Source: Paenibacillus xylanexedens
GTDB lineage: Bacteria > Bacillota > Bacilli > Paenibacillales > Paenibacillaceae
Assembly: GCF_017874615.1 (NCBI RefSeq)
Contig: NZ_JAGIKV010000013.1
Span: forward strand, 124,001-188,000
Length of the DNA stretch: 64,000 bases
Direction of reading: 5' to 3'
Shown here: piece by piece, positions 43,268 to 52,299 of the stretch
Position numbering within the stretch: the stretch's first letter is position 1
Layout: the number at the start of each line of letters is the position of its first letter
The notes under the pieces: model-generated
What the model was told of the DNA's origin: nothing
Seen by the model: the letters and a program-made list of their open reading frames with translations, nothing else
Databases searched by the model: none
Position numbers and translations under genes: made by a program

Positions 43268-43335
43268 CTTCCGGTCCGGCTTTACCGGAACTCCTGCAAA
43301 CATCCGCGAGGTGCGGGCTTATCCTTTGCAGGAGA
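43268..43335. other. Two adjacent hairpins in the accC-yqhY gap
   Basis: TTCCGGT/ACCGGAA (43269-43290) and CTCCTGCAAA/TTTGCAGGAG (43291-43334, with an inner CCGC/GCGG) stand side by side in the 217-base gap. No T-run follows on either strand, so simple termination does not explain them. Confidence 0.5.
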
Positions 43336-43402
43336 CATGCGCTCTTATTATTCATACTATATCATTTGGGCTACATTATGACAAACAAGCCCAATATACC
43401 TT

Positions 43403-44746
43403 TTAAATCTCGTTTTCCTCAAGAAATTTGATATCAAAGTCACCACGAATGAACGTTGGGTGCTCCAGCAATTTCTGATGGAAAGGAATGGTTGTGGATA
43501 TGCCTTCAATCGCAAATTCCCCAAGCGCACGCTTCATCTTGGCAATCGCCTCTTCACGATTCGCTCCCCACACAATCAATTTTGCGATCATGGAGTCATA
43601 GAAAGGTGAAATGGTATAACCCGGATAAGCAGCACTATCTACACGAACGCCAGGTCCTCCCGGTGCAAGGTAGAATCCGATTTTGCCTGGTGATGGCATA
43701 AAGTTACGATCCGGATCTTCTGCATTGATACGACATTCAATGGACCAGCCATTGATAACCACGTCTTCCTGACGGAATGAAAGTGGGTTGCCTTCAGCTA
43801 CCGAGATCATCTCACGGATCAGATCCACGCCAGTAACCATCTCAGTTACCGGGTGCTCTACCTGAATACGTGTATTCATCTCCATGAAATAGAACTCGCC
43901 ATTCGGGCTGAGCAGGAACTCCAATGTACCCGCTCCCGAGTAGTCCACAGCAAGGGCAGCCCGTACCGCAGCTTCACCCATCAATGTGCGCACATCTTCG
44001 GAGAGAATCGGACACGGAGCTTCCTCTACCAATTTCTGGCGACGACGCTGAACCGAGCAATCACGCTCTCCCAAATGTGCTGCATTTCCGTGTTTATCAG
44101 CAATGATCTGAATTTCCACGTGTTTCATACCTGTCAGGAATTTCTCCAGATATACACCTGCATTGCCAAATGCCTTTTGTGCTTCCTGCTGAGCAGCGGT
44201 AATCTGCTTAATCAGCGTTTCTTCATCTTCGGCAATACGAATTCCCTTACCTCCGCCACCAGCAGTAGCTTTGATAATGATAGGATATCCGATATCTCTA
44301 GCAATCATGATGGCTTCATCCATATTTTCAACAAGGCCGTCTGATCCAGGAATAACAGGTACTCCTGCATCTTTCATCGTCTGTTTGGCAACAGCCTTGT
44401 CACCCATTTTGGTGATGGCTTCAGGAGAAGGTCCAATAAACGTAATATTGCAAGACTCACAAATTTCCGCAAAATCAGCATTCTCCGCCAAAAAACCGTA
44501 TCCAGGGTGGATTGCATCACATTCCGTCAGCGTAGCTACACTCATCAGGTTGGTGAAGTTCAGATAACTGTCCTTGGACAGTGTCGGTCCGATACAGTAA
44601 GCCTCATCTGCAAGACGAACATGCAGAGAATCCTTGTCCGCTTCCGAATAGACGGCTACCGTTGAGATGCCGATTTCGCGGCAGGCACGAATAATACGTA
44701 CCGCAATCTCTCCACGGTTCGCAATCAGTATTTTTTGAAATTTCAT
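43403..44746 (-). CDS. accC: Biotin carboxylase subunit of acetyl-CoA carboxylase
   Basis: 447 residues. ATP-grasp enzyme that carboxylates biotin on AccB. Motifs: [54 protein letters not shown] (glycine-rich ATP loop), [37 protein letters not shown], and [22 protein letters not shown]. The ATG at 44744-44746 has GGAGG about ten bases upstream. accB lies directly upstream. Confidence 0.97.
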   Translation of the reverse strand: MKFQKILIANRGEIAVRIIRACREIGISTVAVYSEADKDSLHVRLADEAYCIGPTLSKDSYLNFTNLMSVATLTECDAIHPGYGFLAENADFAEICESCNITFIGPSPEAITKMGDKAVAKQTMKDAGVPVIPGSDGLVENMDEAIMIARDIGYPIIIKATAGGGGKGIRIAEDEETLIKQITAAQQEAQKAFGNAGVYLEKFLTGMKHVEIQIIADKHGNAAHLGERDCSVQRRRQKLVEEAPCPILSEDVRTLMGEAAVRAALAVDYSGAGTLEFLLSPNGEFYFMEMNTRIQVEHPVTEMVTGVDLIREMISVAEGNPLSFRQEDVVINGWSIECRINAEDPDRNFMPSPGKIGFYLAPGGPGVRVDSAAYPGYTISPFYDSMIAKLIVWGANREEAIAKMKRALGEFAIEGISTTIPFHQKLLEHPTFIRGDFDIKFLEENEI

Positions 44747-44801
44747 TTCGTTTTGTCCTCCTTCGAAGCTCATGCGGTTAGCTGTTTACCAGCTATAACG
44801 G

Positions 44802-45272
44802 TTATTCCGGTTTCACCAGGAAAAGGGGCTGCCCATACTCGACCAGCTGTCCGTTCTCAACCAGCACTTCAACGATTTCTCCCTTGATGTCAGCATCAAG
44901 CTCGTTCATCAGCTTCATCGCTTCGATGATACATACCGTTGTTTTCTCAACAACTTTATCACCAGCGCTTACAAAAGGACCCGTTTCCGGCGAAGAAGCT
45001 CTGTAAAAAGTACCTACCATCGGAGATACAATTTTATGTAAATGACTTGTAGTATCGACCTGCGGAGCAGCTTCACTTACCACTGCTGCCGACTGTACTT
45101 GCGGAGCAGCAATCATTTGCGGTTGCACAGCAGCTGCTTGAACATACTCCGTTTTGCCCGGTTTGCGGATCGATAACCGTGATCCTTCATTTTCAATTTC
45201 CAACTCTTGAACGGAACTTTCATCTACCAGTTTAATCAGTTCTTTGATTTCACTCAATTTAAACATTTCCAT
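44802..45272 (-). CDS. accB: Biotin carboxyl carrier protein of acetyl-CoA carboxylase
   Basis: 156 residues: an N-terminal helical segment ([28 protein letters not shown]), an Ala/Gln/Val-rich linker, and the biotinyl domain with the attachment Lys120 in [18 protein letters not shown] lies six bases before the ATG. Pairs with accC to start fatty acid synthesis. A TATAAT in the 130-base gap before it may be its promoter. It lies downstream of spoIIIAH, as in B. subtilis. Confidence 0.96.
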   Translation of the reverse strand: MEMFKLSEIKELIKLVDESSVQELEIENEGSRLSIRKPGKTEYVQAAAVQPQMIAAPQVQSAAVVSEAAPQVDTTSHLHKIVSPMVGTFYRASSPETGPFVSAGDKVVEKTTVCIIEAMKLMNELDADIKGEIVEVLVENGQLVEYGQPLFLVKPE

Positions 45273-45358
45273 TATTCACTCCTTCGGCATCATGCCAGTC
45301 TCACTAGGACGGTCATATGGCTTTATGTATTATATCATAATCATTAAAAATGGAAAGA

Positions 45359-45384
45359 GCCCGAGAGTACAACCAGCTCCCGGG
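45359..45384 (-). terminator. Probable terminator of the spoIIIA operon
   Basis: Minus strand: CCCGGGAG and CTCTCGGG form a stem 22 bases after the spoIIIAH stop, followed by a modest T-rich stretch (CTCTTTCCATTTTT). Confidence 0.55.
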
Positions 45385-45405
45385 ACTGTATTTCCATGAT
45401 TTGGA

Positions 45406-46236
45406 TTATTGTTCTGTGACGTATTGCACGCTGATTTTGTTCTGTGAAACCGCCAATTCTTTCATGACCAGATCCACAATGGATACCGCCTGTTTTACAT
45501 CCAGTTTCTCACTGAGGACCACAACTTTATACTTGTCGGCATCTTCTTGAACGATCGCATTAGCGAACTGTTGAGAGAGCGTCTCCTCAATGCCAGTGAT
45601 TTTAGCTTCTTTTTCTTCCAGTGTACGGAGTTGCTCTGTTGCTTTGGCATTCTCCTCTGGTGTTTTGCTCAGATCACCTGCCACGGTCATCAGTTCCTCA
45701 TACTTACGATTGTTGCTTTCCTCACGTTGCCACTGGTAGTTCTGGAACTGGCTGCTCGCAGATGCTGTCGTATTCTGCTCTTCCATTTCCTTGAGGACTT
45801 CCTCATCTGTCTTGGTTGCCTTGCCGCCTGCCTGACCGTCTGTCTCCGGTGTAGTTGTTGCGCCTTTGTCGGTCTCTTTGTTAGTTTCTTTGCCTGCCTC
45901 ACCCTTATTCTGGCCTGGTTCGACAGCAGGTGTTTTCTCTGTATTTCCAGCTTCTTTACCTTCCGTAGCCGCAGGTTCTTCCACAGCGCCAGCCACACTT
46001 GGATCACTTTCAACTTCGCCGCTATTCACCACTTCATTCACAACCAGACCTTCTGTAGGATCAAGAATGCCTGCCGTCTCCTTTGCTTCCCCCTGCTTGA
46101 TTCCATCCACTTGCTGACTGTCAGCCACCGGCGCGTTGACTGGACCGGAATCCTCAGTGAACAGATAATACGCGGACAAAATGACCATCAGACTCAGCAT
46201 GGAAACGAGCCATACCGTTTGACGTTTGTTATTCAT
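45406..46236 (-). CDS. spoIIIAH: Stage III sporulation protein AH
   Basis: 276 residues. A short cytoplasmic start, one membrane helix (VWLVSMLSLMVILSAYYLF), a long low-complexity Glu/Lys/Thr/Gly-rich linker (about 40-145), and a YscJ/FliF-like C-terminal domain (QNYQWQREESNNRKYEELMTV, GIEETLSQQFANAIVQ, VVLSEKLDVKQAVSIVDLVMKEL). It forms the mother-cell ring that meets SpoIIQ of the forespore. The linker makes it longer than the B. subtilis protein (about 218). GGAGG precedes the ATG. Confidence 0.95.
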   Translation of the reverse strand: MNNKRQTVWLVSMLSLMVILSAYYLFTEDSGPVNAPVADSQQVDGIKQGEAKETAGILDPTEGLVVNEVVNSGEVESDPSVAGAVEEPAATEGKEAGNTEKTPAVEPGQNKGEAGKETNKETDKGATTTPETDGQAGGKATKTDEEVLKEMEEQNTTASASSQFQNYQWQREESNNRKYEELMTVAGDLSKTPEENAKATEQLRTLEEKEAKITGIEETLSQQFANAIVQEDADKYKVVVLSEKLDVKQAVSIVDLVMKELAVSQNKISVQYVTEQ

Positions 46237-46302
46237 TAGAACTTCCTCCTCAAATTGGCTTCAATCTTATGAGAATTGAATCTTGTGATTCAACACATCA
46301 GA

Positions 46303-46941
46303 TTAGTCTTGTTTGCGCGGTACAACCGAGATCCGGTAGGCTGCCACATTCAGTCCTTTTTCCACAGCATCGGTTATCAGGTCCTTCACAACCTTGTTCT
46401 CTGCACCCCTCGCAACCACAAGCACCCCACGGATCTGCGGTTTGAGCTTTTTGGTCACTATAGGTGTCTGATCCCCTGATATTTCGTACGTAATAATCTC
46501 GCCATCACGGGTATATTGCGTCATATGTCGCTTGCCCCCGCTAGCATCGGTTTCTTCGGTAAGTTGCTGAGAATCCTTCACGTTCCGCTGAACGACCAGT
46601 TCTTCTGTGGAATCCACGGTAACCATCACATCAACCGTACCCACACCAACAATGTTTTCGAGCACACCTTTGATTTTGTCTTCAAATGCAATTTCGATCG
46701 CCTGAAAAGGATTCTGTTCTGACGGATCACTCTGTATGGATGCCATGGATGTTGCCGGGTCCGGTGGTTCCCGACCGATATTTTCGGAATCAATTTTTTT
46801 GACATTAACGAAGGAATTGAACAGCATGATTCCCACCCCGATCAAACCCAAGATAATCAGCCAGCGGAAGGTTTGACTTCGCCTTGCCCCACCCTCTCCG
46901 CCACCCATCCAGGTTTCCATCTTTTTGAACCATTGTTTCAT
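46303..46941 (-). CDS. spoIIIAG: Stage III sporulation protein AG
   Basis: 212 residues with one membrane helix (FRWLIILGLIGVGIMLFNSFVNV) and an extracellular ring-building domain (VENIVGVGTVDVMVTVDSTEELVVQRN, TQYTRDGEIITYEISGDQTPIVTKKLKPQIRGVLVVARGA). Forms a large ring in the SpoIIIA-SpoIIQ channel. AAGGAGG precedes the ATG. It is followed by spoIIIAH after a 66-base gap. Confidence 0.95.
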   Translation of the reverse strand: MKQWFKKMETWMGGGEGGARRSQTFRWLIILGLIGVGIMLFNSFVNVKKIDSENIGREPPDPATSMASIQSDPSEQNPFQAIEIAFEDKIKGVLENIVGVGTVDVMVTVDSTEELVVQRNVKDSQQLTEETDASGGKRHMTQYTRDGEIITYEISGDQTPIVTKKLKPQIRGVLVVARGAENKVVKDLITDAVEKGLNVAAYRISVVPRKQD

Positions 46942-46956
46942 CGGACACCCTCCTTC

Positions 46957-47787
46957 TCAGAGCACTTCAGCACTTTTTGGTTCTGTCACTTGAACGTTGT
47001 TCGCATCAACATCCCACTTTTCAGTCAACAATGTAATAATCTGCACTGCATGTTCGGACCTTGTGGATGTCTCTCCTTGCTGCTTCGTCTCATCTGCCTG
47101 ATCACCTATAACAGGCTCGGAAGACGCTTCATTCACATCACGTTGCCCTTTACTCACATCAATCTGTACATCAGGCACTTCAATCTGACCGATCTGGATG
47201 GGCTGCTGGATTTGATGTGATTCATCCTTCTCGGATTCTGTGTCTGTTCCAAATATGGGTTGTGTATTTGCAGCGACTTCTTGCTGCCCTGCCTTCACTT
47301 CTCCTTCTGCACCCTTTCCGGCCATCTCGACCAGCACACGCTGGATCACAGGCAGTTCGACTGATGAGGCAGCCTCCATCTCGGTTTCATATTTACTCAT
47401 GGTCAGCTGTACCTCTACGGACCGCACCCTCGCTCCTGTTGTTTCTTCAATCTGACCTTTCATGACATTAGCCAATTCTTTGGCTGTCCATTGTAAGGAT
47501 TGTTCCTGTTCATTGGATTGCAGCCGCTTGCCCTGAGCTAATATCTGTTCGAGTGTCGCATTCTCATCCGATGGAGCATCCATTGCCGACATTGCCCGTT
47601 TCAGTTCGCCAACCGGATCACTTTTGAGCAGCTTGGTTATGGGTGATAAAAGGGTCAGCAGGATGAGAAGGCTCAGCACAAGCTTGACATAACGTTCCAT
47701 GGATCGATTGGGCAACAGCATATCCACAAAGGTCGCCAGCAGAACGATCATAATCAATTCCCGGAGCCAGTTGCTCAGCCACCCCAT
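46957..47787 (-). CDS. spoIIIAF: Stage III sporulation protein AF
   Basis: 276 residues from the ATG at 47785-47787 (MGWLSNWLRELIMIVLLATF), which aligns with known SpoIIIAF N-termini; two earlier ATGs in frame are possible. Two membrane helices at the start are followed by a ring-building domain (GARVRSVEVQLTMSKYETEMEA) and a long C-terminal part rich in Gln, Glu and Val. The B. subtilis protein has about 206 residues, so this one carries an insert or tail of some 70. Confidence 0.92.
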   Translation of the reverse strand: MGWLSNWLRELIMIVLLATFVDMLLPNRSMERYVKLVLSLLILLTLLSPITKLLKSDPVGELKRAMSAMDAPSDENATLEQILAQGKRLQSNEQEQSLQWTAKELANVMKGQIEETTGARVRSVEVQLTMSKYETEMEAASSVELPVIQRVLVEMAGKGAEGEVKAGQQEVAANTQPIFGTDTESEKDESHQIQQPIQIGQIEVPDVQIDVSKGQRDVNEASSEPVIGDQADETKQQGETSTRSEHAVQIITLLTEKWDVDANNVQVTEPKSAEVL

Positions 47788-47818
47788 CCTTTCCATCCCC
47801 TTTCTTGCCAGCATACAT

Positions 47819-49009
47819 TCAGCGCATCATAACAGTCAGATTGCCCGCGGTCAGCAGGATGGTAATTGCCAGGAAAAACATCAGCCCGACGGCTGCGAGC
47901 GCCGCAAATACGTAGATCATGCTCTTGCCGATGGCCTGCAGGCATCCTACAATCGGGGTGTCTCCTAGTGGTTGCATAATGGCACCAGTTACGTTGTATA
48001 TCAAGGCAAGAGCCAAGATCTTGAGTGCCGGAAAGGCACATAGAAACAAAATGATGATCACTCCGGTGAGTCCAATTGCATTTTTGACAAGTAAAGAAGC
48101 TGTAATTACCGTATCCGTCGCATCCGCAAATGTTCTGCCCACGACAGGAACAAAGTTGCCTGCGATGTATTTAGCTGCCTTCAGGCTGACTCCGTCCGCT
48201 ACCGATCCCGATGCTCCCTGAACCGAGATTACACCCAAAAACATCGTCAGCAGGATACCCAGCAGTGCCACACTTATATTGCGCAGGAGGTCTGCCAGCT
48301 GTGTCAGCTTGTACTTGTCAGACAATGAACTGACGAGATGCAGAACAGCTGAGAAGAAGAGTAACGGGAATACCAGCAAGTGAATCAACGTACTCACCAG
48401 ATGGATCATGAAAATGATGAGTGGATGAGTCACGGAGACAGTGATGACATTACCCATGGACGCAAGCAGTGTGAATAACAAGGGAACCATGGCCATCATG
48501 AAGTTGATCATGCCGGTTATGGCATCCTTGGCGTATCCAATCGCCACACTGAAGCTGTTGATTGCAATGATGATGATGACCATATAACAGATGGAATAGG
48601 CGATTTTGCTAATATTATTTTTCTCAAATGCGGTCTGAAGCGTCTCCAGAATCATGCTGAGTACGCTTAGCATCACAATCGTGACCAGAAGTTTGCCATT
48701 ATATAAAATTTCATGCAGCATGAAGGTTCCTATGGCTACAAACACCGATTTCAGGCTGAATCCTTCATTGCCGGGGATTAACATATCCATGAAGGAAGGG
48801 GTCTTCCCCTCCGGGAAGAAACCACCGTATTGTTGCATCAGTTGATCCCAGTATTTCTCCACCTGATCCTTGGGAAGCTGATTGGCCTGCTGCTCCATCC
48901 ACTCACCGGAAGGCGAGGTTGCAGTAACCTGTCCCAGGATACCAAACAGAAAACAGAGCATCAGCACAACCGTAAGGCGCCACTGCGGCTTAAGATGCAT
49001 TGATTTCAT
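47819..49009 (-). CDS. spoIIIAE: Stage III sporulation protein AE
   Basis: 396 residues, polytopic membrane protein with a signal-like start (LTVVLMLCFLFGILGQVTA) and about eight further helices. The segment FLGVISVQGASGSVADGVSLKAAKYIAGNFVPVVGRTFADATDTV is the SpoIIIAE signature. It is thought to form, with SpoIIIAC and AD, the membrane part of the channel. The ribosome binding site is weak; a Met three codons on could also serve. Confidence 0.95.
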   Translation of the reverse strand: MKSMHLKPQWRLTVVLMLCFLFGILGQVTATSPSGEWMEQQANQLPKDQVEKYWDQLMQQYGGFFPEGKTPSFMDMLIPGNEGFSLKSVFVAIGTFMLHEILYNGKLLVTIVMLSVLSMILETLQTAFEKNNISKIAYSICYMVIIIIAINSFSVAIGYAKDAITGMINFMMAMVPLLFTLLASMGNVITVSVTHPLIIFMIHLVSTLIHLLVFPLLFFSAVLHLVSSLSDKYKLTQLADLLRNISVALLGILLTMFLGVISVQGASGSVADGVSLKAAKYIAGNFVPVVGRTFADATDTVITASLLVKNAIGLTGVIIILFLCAFPALKILALALIYNVTGAIMQPLGDTPIVGCLQAIGKSMIYVFAALAAVGLMFFLAITILLTAGNLTVMMR

Positions 49010-49029
49010 ATGAAGTCCGCACGCCCTTT

Positions 49030-49419
49030 CTACACCGGCATCAGCTTCATGACGGTTTCGATAATAATGCTGATGATCGGTATAGCAAGTACAAGGATCA
49101 GTACCTTACCAGCCAATTCGATTTTGGACGCAATGCTTTCCTGGCCTGCATCCCTGACAATCTGTGCGCCAAATTCAGCGATGTACGCTATGCCAATAAT
49201 TTTCAGCACCGTTTTCAGATAAATACTTTCCATGCCTGAATTCTCGGCAAGCCGCTTCAACACTTCGATGACTGCTCCGATTTTGCCAATCAACAACATG
49301 AAGATGACAATGCCGGTCGCGGCAGCAATTAGAAAGGCAAACATCGGTTTCTGTTCCTTAATGACCAGAATGAGCACTGTTGCGATGAGCGCCAAACCTA
49401 CAACTTGGATAATTTCCAC
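49030..49419 (-). CDS. spoIIIAD: Stage III sporulation protein AD
   Basis: 129 residues with four membrane helices (VGLALIATVLILVI, FAFLIAAATGIVIFMLLIGKIGAVIEVL, YLKTVLKIIGIAYIAEFGAQIV, LILVLAIPIISIIIETVMKLM). Homologous to SpoIIIAC in its C-terminal half. The start is a GTG. Operon member between AC and AE. Confidence 0.95.
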   Translation of the reverse strand: MEIIQVVGLALIATVLILVIKEQKPMFAFLIAAATGIVIFMLLIGKIGAVIEVLKRLAENSGMESIYLKTVLKIIGIAYIAEFGAQIVRDAGQESIASKIELAGKVLILVLAIPIISIIIETVMKLMPV

Positions 49420-49451
49420 AGGTCACCACCATCCGGCTTCATGACCGCTTT

Positions 49452-49655
49452 TCATTGAAAAAGAAATATCGATTTGATCTCTTGTAGCAGGCTGTCCAGC
49501 ATACGGACCACCATGAACAATACAACGACAAATCCGATTACGGTCACCCAGTGAGCCATATCTTCCTTTCCCATTTGTTTCAGTACCGTGTGAATCATGG
49601 CGATGATGATTCCGATACCCGCAATTTGAAAGATTGCGTTCACTTCTAGATTCAT
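49452..49655 (-). CDS. spoIIIAC: Stage III sporulation protein AC
   Basis: 67 residues with two membrane helices (IFQIAGIGIIIAMIHTVL and WVTVIGFVVVLFMVVRMLDSLL), the usual size and layout of SpoIIIAC. GAGGTG precedes the ATG. It sits between AB and AD. Confidence 0.95.
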   Translation of the reverse strand: MNLEVNAIFQIAGIGIIIAMIHTVLKQMGKEDMAHWVTVIGFVVVLFMVVRMLDSLLQEIKSIFLFQ

Positions 49656-49684
49656 GACCTTGGCACCTCACTATCCCGGCTATT

Positions 49685-50203
49685 TCAGAAGATCAGAATG
49701 ACGATTAACGCTCCGACAAGCATCCCGAGGCTTCGGCTCATTCGTTCATATTTCATTTGATCGGCCTGGGCACGGGATTCCTCATGCATTAGTTGTTGAA
49801 TGGCTAACGATATATGTTTGGTCTGATCCTGACGGTCACTTGTGCCAAGGCTGAAGCTTAATTGCAGCATGACTTCTCGCTCGTCAGCCTTCATGGCCGA
49901 TCTTCCCCACGCCAGATCCACGCCTGACTGCAGACTTTCCCTGGCAGTGAGTCCATGAGGAGGTTCCATCTGTGTGGCTGCATGAAGGAACAGCGTCTTT
50001 ACAGGTTCTTTGGTCTGTGCTCCCATCTTGCCCATGGCATCGGGAAGAGGAGTGAGCCCATAATTAATCTCCGTCATTAGTCGCTGGAGGGCTGCAATGA
50101 GTTCTCGCAACTGTCTCGGTCTTAATGCATACTGTCTGGCCTTGTAAAATCCGGCGAGGGTGCTGGCTAACAGAATAATTACCGCACCAAACATGTTAAC
50201 CAA
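49685..50203 (-). CDS. spoIIIAB: Stage III sporulation protein AB
   Basis: 172 residues from a TTG at 50201-50203, chosen because GGAGG lies eight bases upstream and the length then matches the B. subtilis protein; it overlaps the end of spoIIIAA by eight bases. An ATG three codons on is the alternative. N-terminal helix (FGAVIILLASTLAGFYKARQY), a cytoplasmic helical domain (LRELIAALQRLMTEINYGLTPLPDAMGKM) and a C-terminal membrane helix (SLGMLVGALIVILIF). A GspF-like secretion-platform relative. Confidence 0.93.
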   Translation of the reverse strand: MVNMFGAVIILLASTLAGFYKARQYALRPRQLRELIAALQRLMTEINYGLTPLPDAMGKMGAQTKEPVKTLFLHAATQMEPPHGLTARESLQSGVDLAWGRSAMKADEREVMLQLSFSLGTSDRQDQTKHISLAIQQLMHEESRAQADQMKYERMSRSLGMLVGALIVILIF

Positions 50204-51200
50204 AGGCTTCACCTCCTGCCCCGGTTTGCTGCAACCCACGCATTTTGCCATCAGCCAGCCGAAAGGTCATGCCCCGGCTCGTCCGTTGCAGCTGGACATA
50301 ACGTTGAAACATCTGCTCCGTAATTAAGGTTCTGAGGGCGGGTCTGGCCGACAGCTCCGATAGGTCACGGCCATGAGCAGTCGCAATCACCGAGACTCCT
50401 GCATGCAGGGCTTCCATCACCGCCTCGGCATCCTCCGGACGACCGATCTCGTCCACAATCAGGACATCGGGCGACATGGAGCGAAGCATCATCATCATGC
50501 CCTCAGCCTTCGGACAACCGTCCATCACATCTGTTCGGGGACCTACGTCGAAGCCAGGTACTCCTTTGTAGCTACCAGCGATTTCGGACCTTTCATCCAC
50601 AATGCCCACTTTCAGACGAGGACGTATTCCCTGAACCAGTTCAGTTCCCCCTGTAAGCTTTGTACCACTGCTAATTTGTCTCGCCAGATCTCGCAGCAAC
50701 GTCGTTTTCCCTTGTTGTGGTGGTGATAGGATCAACGTGTGCAGGACCTGTCCGCTCTTCATATCGAGAAGATAAGGAAGAATACGATCAGCCACTCCAT
50801 GTACCTCATGGGCTACCCGAACGTTAAACCCGTTGATGTCACGCAGGTATTCGACACGCCCACCGCTTAGTACCGTTCGTCCAGCAAGCCCGATTCGATG
50901 TCCCCCAGGTATGGTGATGAACCCTTTCCGCAGTTCCTCTTCCAATGTATAAAGTGAATGGTTACTGATCAGGTCCAGCAACCTGTGCGTCACTTCTTTC
51001 TGAGGAACATACGCTTCTTCAGGATTCCCGGTCGGACAACCTTGAGGTGTCAGGAAGTGGTATGTGTTGCCTGCATTAATCTCCAGGGGTCTGCCTTCAC
51101 GAATACGTACTTCCTCCACTTGTTCCAATAGAGCGGGTGGCATTCTTCCAAGAATGGTTCGGATCGGTTCCGGAAAAAGTTCCCTCCAGTTCACCTTCAT
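50196..51200 (-). CDS. spoIIIAA: Stage III sporulation protein AA (secretion-type ATPase)
   Basis: 334 residues, cytoplasmic ATPase related to type II/IV secretion motors. Walker A is in LILSPPQQGKTTLLRDLARQI, where Ser takes the place of the first Gly while GKTT is kept; VGIVDERSEIAG and DVLIVDEIGRPEDAEAVMEA give the acidic boxes, and TAHGRDLSELSARPALRTL follows. GGAGG precedes the ATG. First gene of the eight-gene operon. Confidence 0.95.
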   Translation of the reverse strand: MKVNWRELFPEPIRTILGRMPPALLEQVEEVRIREGRPLEINAGNTYHFLTPQGCPTGNPEEAYVPQKEVTHRLLDLISNHSLYTLEEELRKGFITIPGGHRIGLAGRTVLSGGRVEYLRDINGFNVRVAHEVHGVADRILPYLLDMKSGQVLHTLILSPPQQGKTTLLRDLARQISSGTKLTGGTELVQGIRPRLKVGIVDERSEIAGSYKGVPGFDVGPRTDVMDGCPKAEGMMMMLRSMSPDVLIVDEIGRPEDAEAVMEALHAGVSVIATAHGRDLSELSARPALRTLITEQMFQRYVQLQRTSRGMTFRLADGKMRGLQQTGAGGEAFG

Positions 51201-51261
51201 GAGTAGGCTCCTCCAACCTTGAGATCATTTGGTTCACACTTCTGGCGCTTGTTCATATCTC

Positions 51262-51290
51262 AAGTTTATGCCTGTACATTTAATTTATGA
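51262..51290 (-). promoter_or_regulatory. Candidate sigma-E promoter of the spoIIIA operon
   Basis: Minus strand: TCATAAA (-35), 13 bases, CATAAACT (-10), about 60 bases before the spoIIIAA ATG. It is close to the sigma-E pattern KMATATT / CATACAHT. Sigma-E control of spoIIIA is known in B. subtilis; here it is inferred. Confidence 0.5.
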
Positions 51291-51463
51291 CGCTGAAATC
51301 TATCAATTCTTCAGAATACGGTTGAGAGTTGAAACCATAGATCCACCTTCTGTTCTAGGCACCCGTCTAGATGTGCATGCATATAGTAATTGCAGATAGG
51401 TAAGTTCCATTTCGGTTCAAAACAGAACTACCGATCCCCAGATACAGAAAGGAGTTGTGGGGA

Positions 51464-52213
51464 GTGCGAGTTGATGTCGTTGGCAATGTGAATGAAGTAC
51501 GTACCATTGATATTGCAGGGCGAAGTGCAGTTGTCATTGATGTATTGTGTACGACCAGTACGATTGTTACGGCTCTGGCGTATGACGCTTCCGCTGTGAT
51601 TGCCGTAGAGACCGTTCCACAAGCCAAACAAATGGAAGTGAAAGATTGCATTCGAGGCGGGGAACGTTTTGACAAAAAAATCACCGGATTCGAAGTGGGG
51701 AATTCCCCCTATGAATATATGACTGCAGGCATTGCAGATAAAACAATCATTCTAACCACAACCGATGGAACACGAGCTTTGATCAAGGCTTCCAAGGGGA
51801 AACATGTATTCGCTGGTTCATTTCTCAATGTGCAGGCTGTTGCAGCAGCCCTATGTGAACTTCAACGAGATGTATTGCTGTTATGTGCGGGGAACCAGGA
51901 TGAATTTGCTCTGGAGGACGGCTTGTGTGCTGGATGTATCATCGACGAACTGCACCGTCAATCCTGTTCTTCCCTCCAACTTAACGATCTCGGCATAGTG
52001 CTTCATCAGGCGGTATCCCAATGTAAGGAGAGCATCCCGGAGTTGGTGCAGGGGTCTGTTAGCGGGCGGAGGCTTGAAAAGTTAGGCAGAGTTCATGACA
52101 TTTCGTATTGTTCTCAATTAAACCTGCTGGATTGTGTTCCCGAGATGGGGGAGGGGAACCGCATGCAGCCTTATAGAGGCATACGCGGGGGAAAGATGTT
52201 CAAGTTGATGTGA
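51464..52213 (+). CDS. comB: 2-phosphosulfolactate phosphatase (ComB family)
   Basis: 249 residues: AVVIDVLCTTSTIVTALAYDASAVIAVET (metal and phosphate segment), GGERFDKKITGFEVGNSPYEY, and TTTDGTRALIKASKGKHVFAGSFLN are family blocks. The characterised member acts in coenzyme M synthesis; in spore formers the family is often tied to sulfolactate metabolism, so the substrate here is uncertain. The start is a GTG at 51464-51466 with AAAGGAG nine bases upstream. The only plus-strand gene between the spoIIIA operon and yqhQ. Confidence 0.88.
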   Translation: MRVDVVGNVNEVRTIDIAGRSAVVIDVLCTTSTIVTALAYDASAVIAVETVPQAKQMEVKDCIRGGERFDKKITGFEVGNSPYEYMTAGIADKTIILTTTDGTRALIKASKGKHVFAGSFLNVQAVAAALCELQRDVLLLCAGNQDEFALEDGLCAGCIIDELHRQSCSSLQLNDLGIVLHQAVSQCKESIPELVQGSVSGRRLEKLGRVHDISYCSQLNLLDCVPEMGEGNRMQPYRGIRGGKMFKLM

Positions 52214-52232
52214 AAATTGTTATGCGAAAAAC

Positions 52233-52273
52233 AAAAAAAGGTGTACTGCTGCCCGTTGGCAACAGTACACCTT
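52233..52273 (-). terminator. Terminator of lysC, between convergent comB and lysC
   Basis: Minus strand: AAAGGTGTACTG-TGCC and GGCA-CAGTACACCTTT form the stem, followed by seven T. The plus-strand T-run is weaker but comB may use it too. Confidence 0.85.
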
Positions 52274-52299
52274 TGCTCATTTACATACACAGAGACACC

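Noticed and set aside
45547..46239. Long plus-strand ORF opposite spoIIIAH
   Set aside because: It is a shadow of the low-complexity linker of spoIIIAH; it has no ribosome binding site and an implausible Cys/Phe-rich composition.
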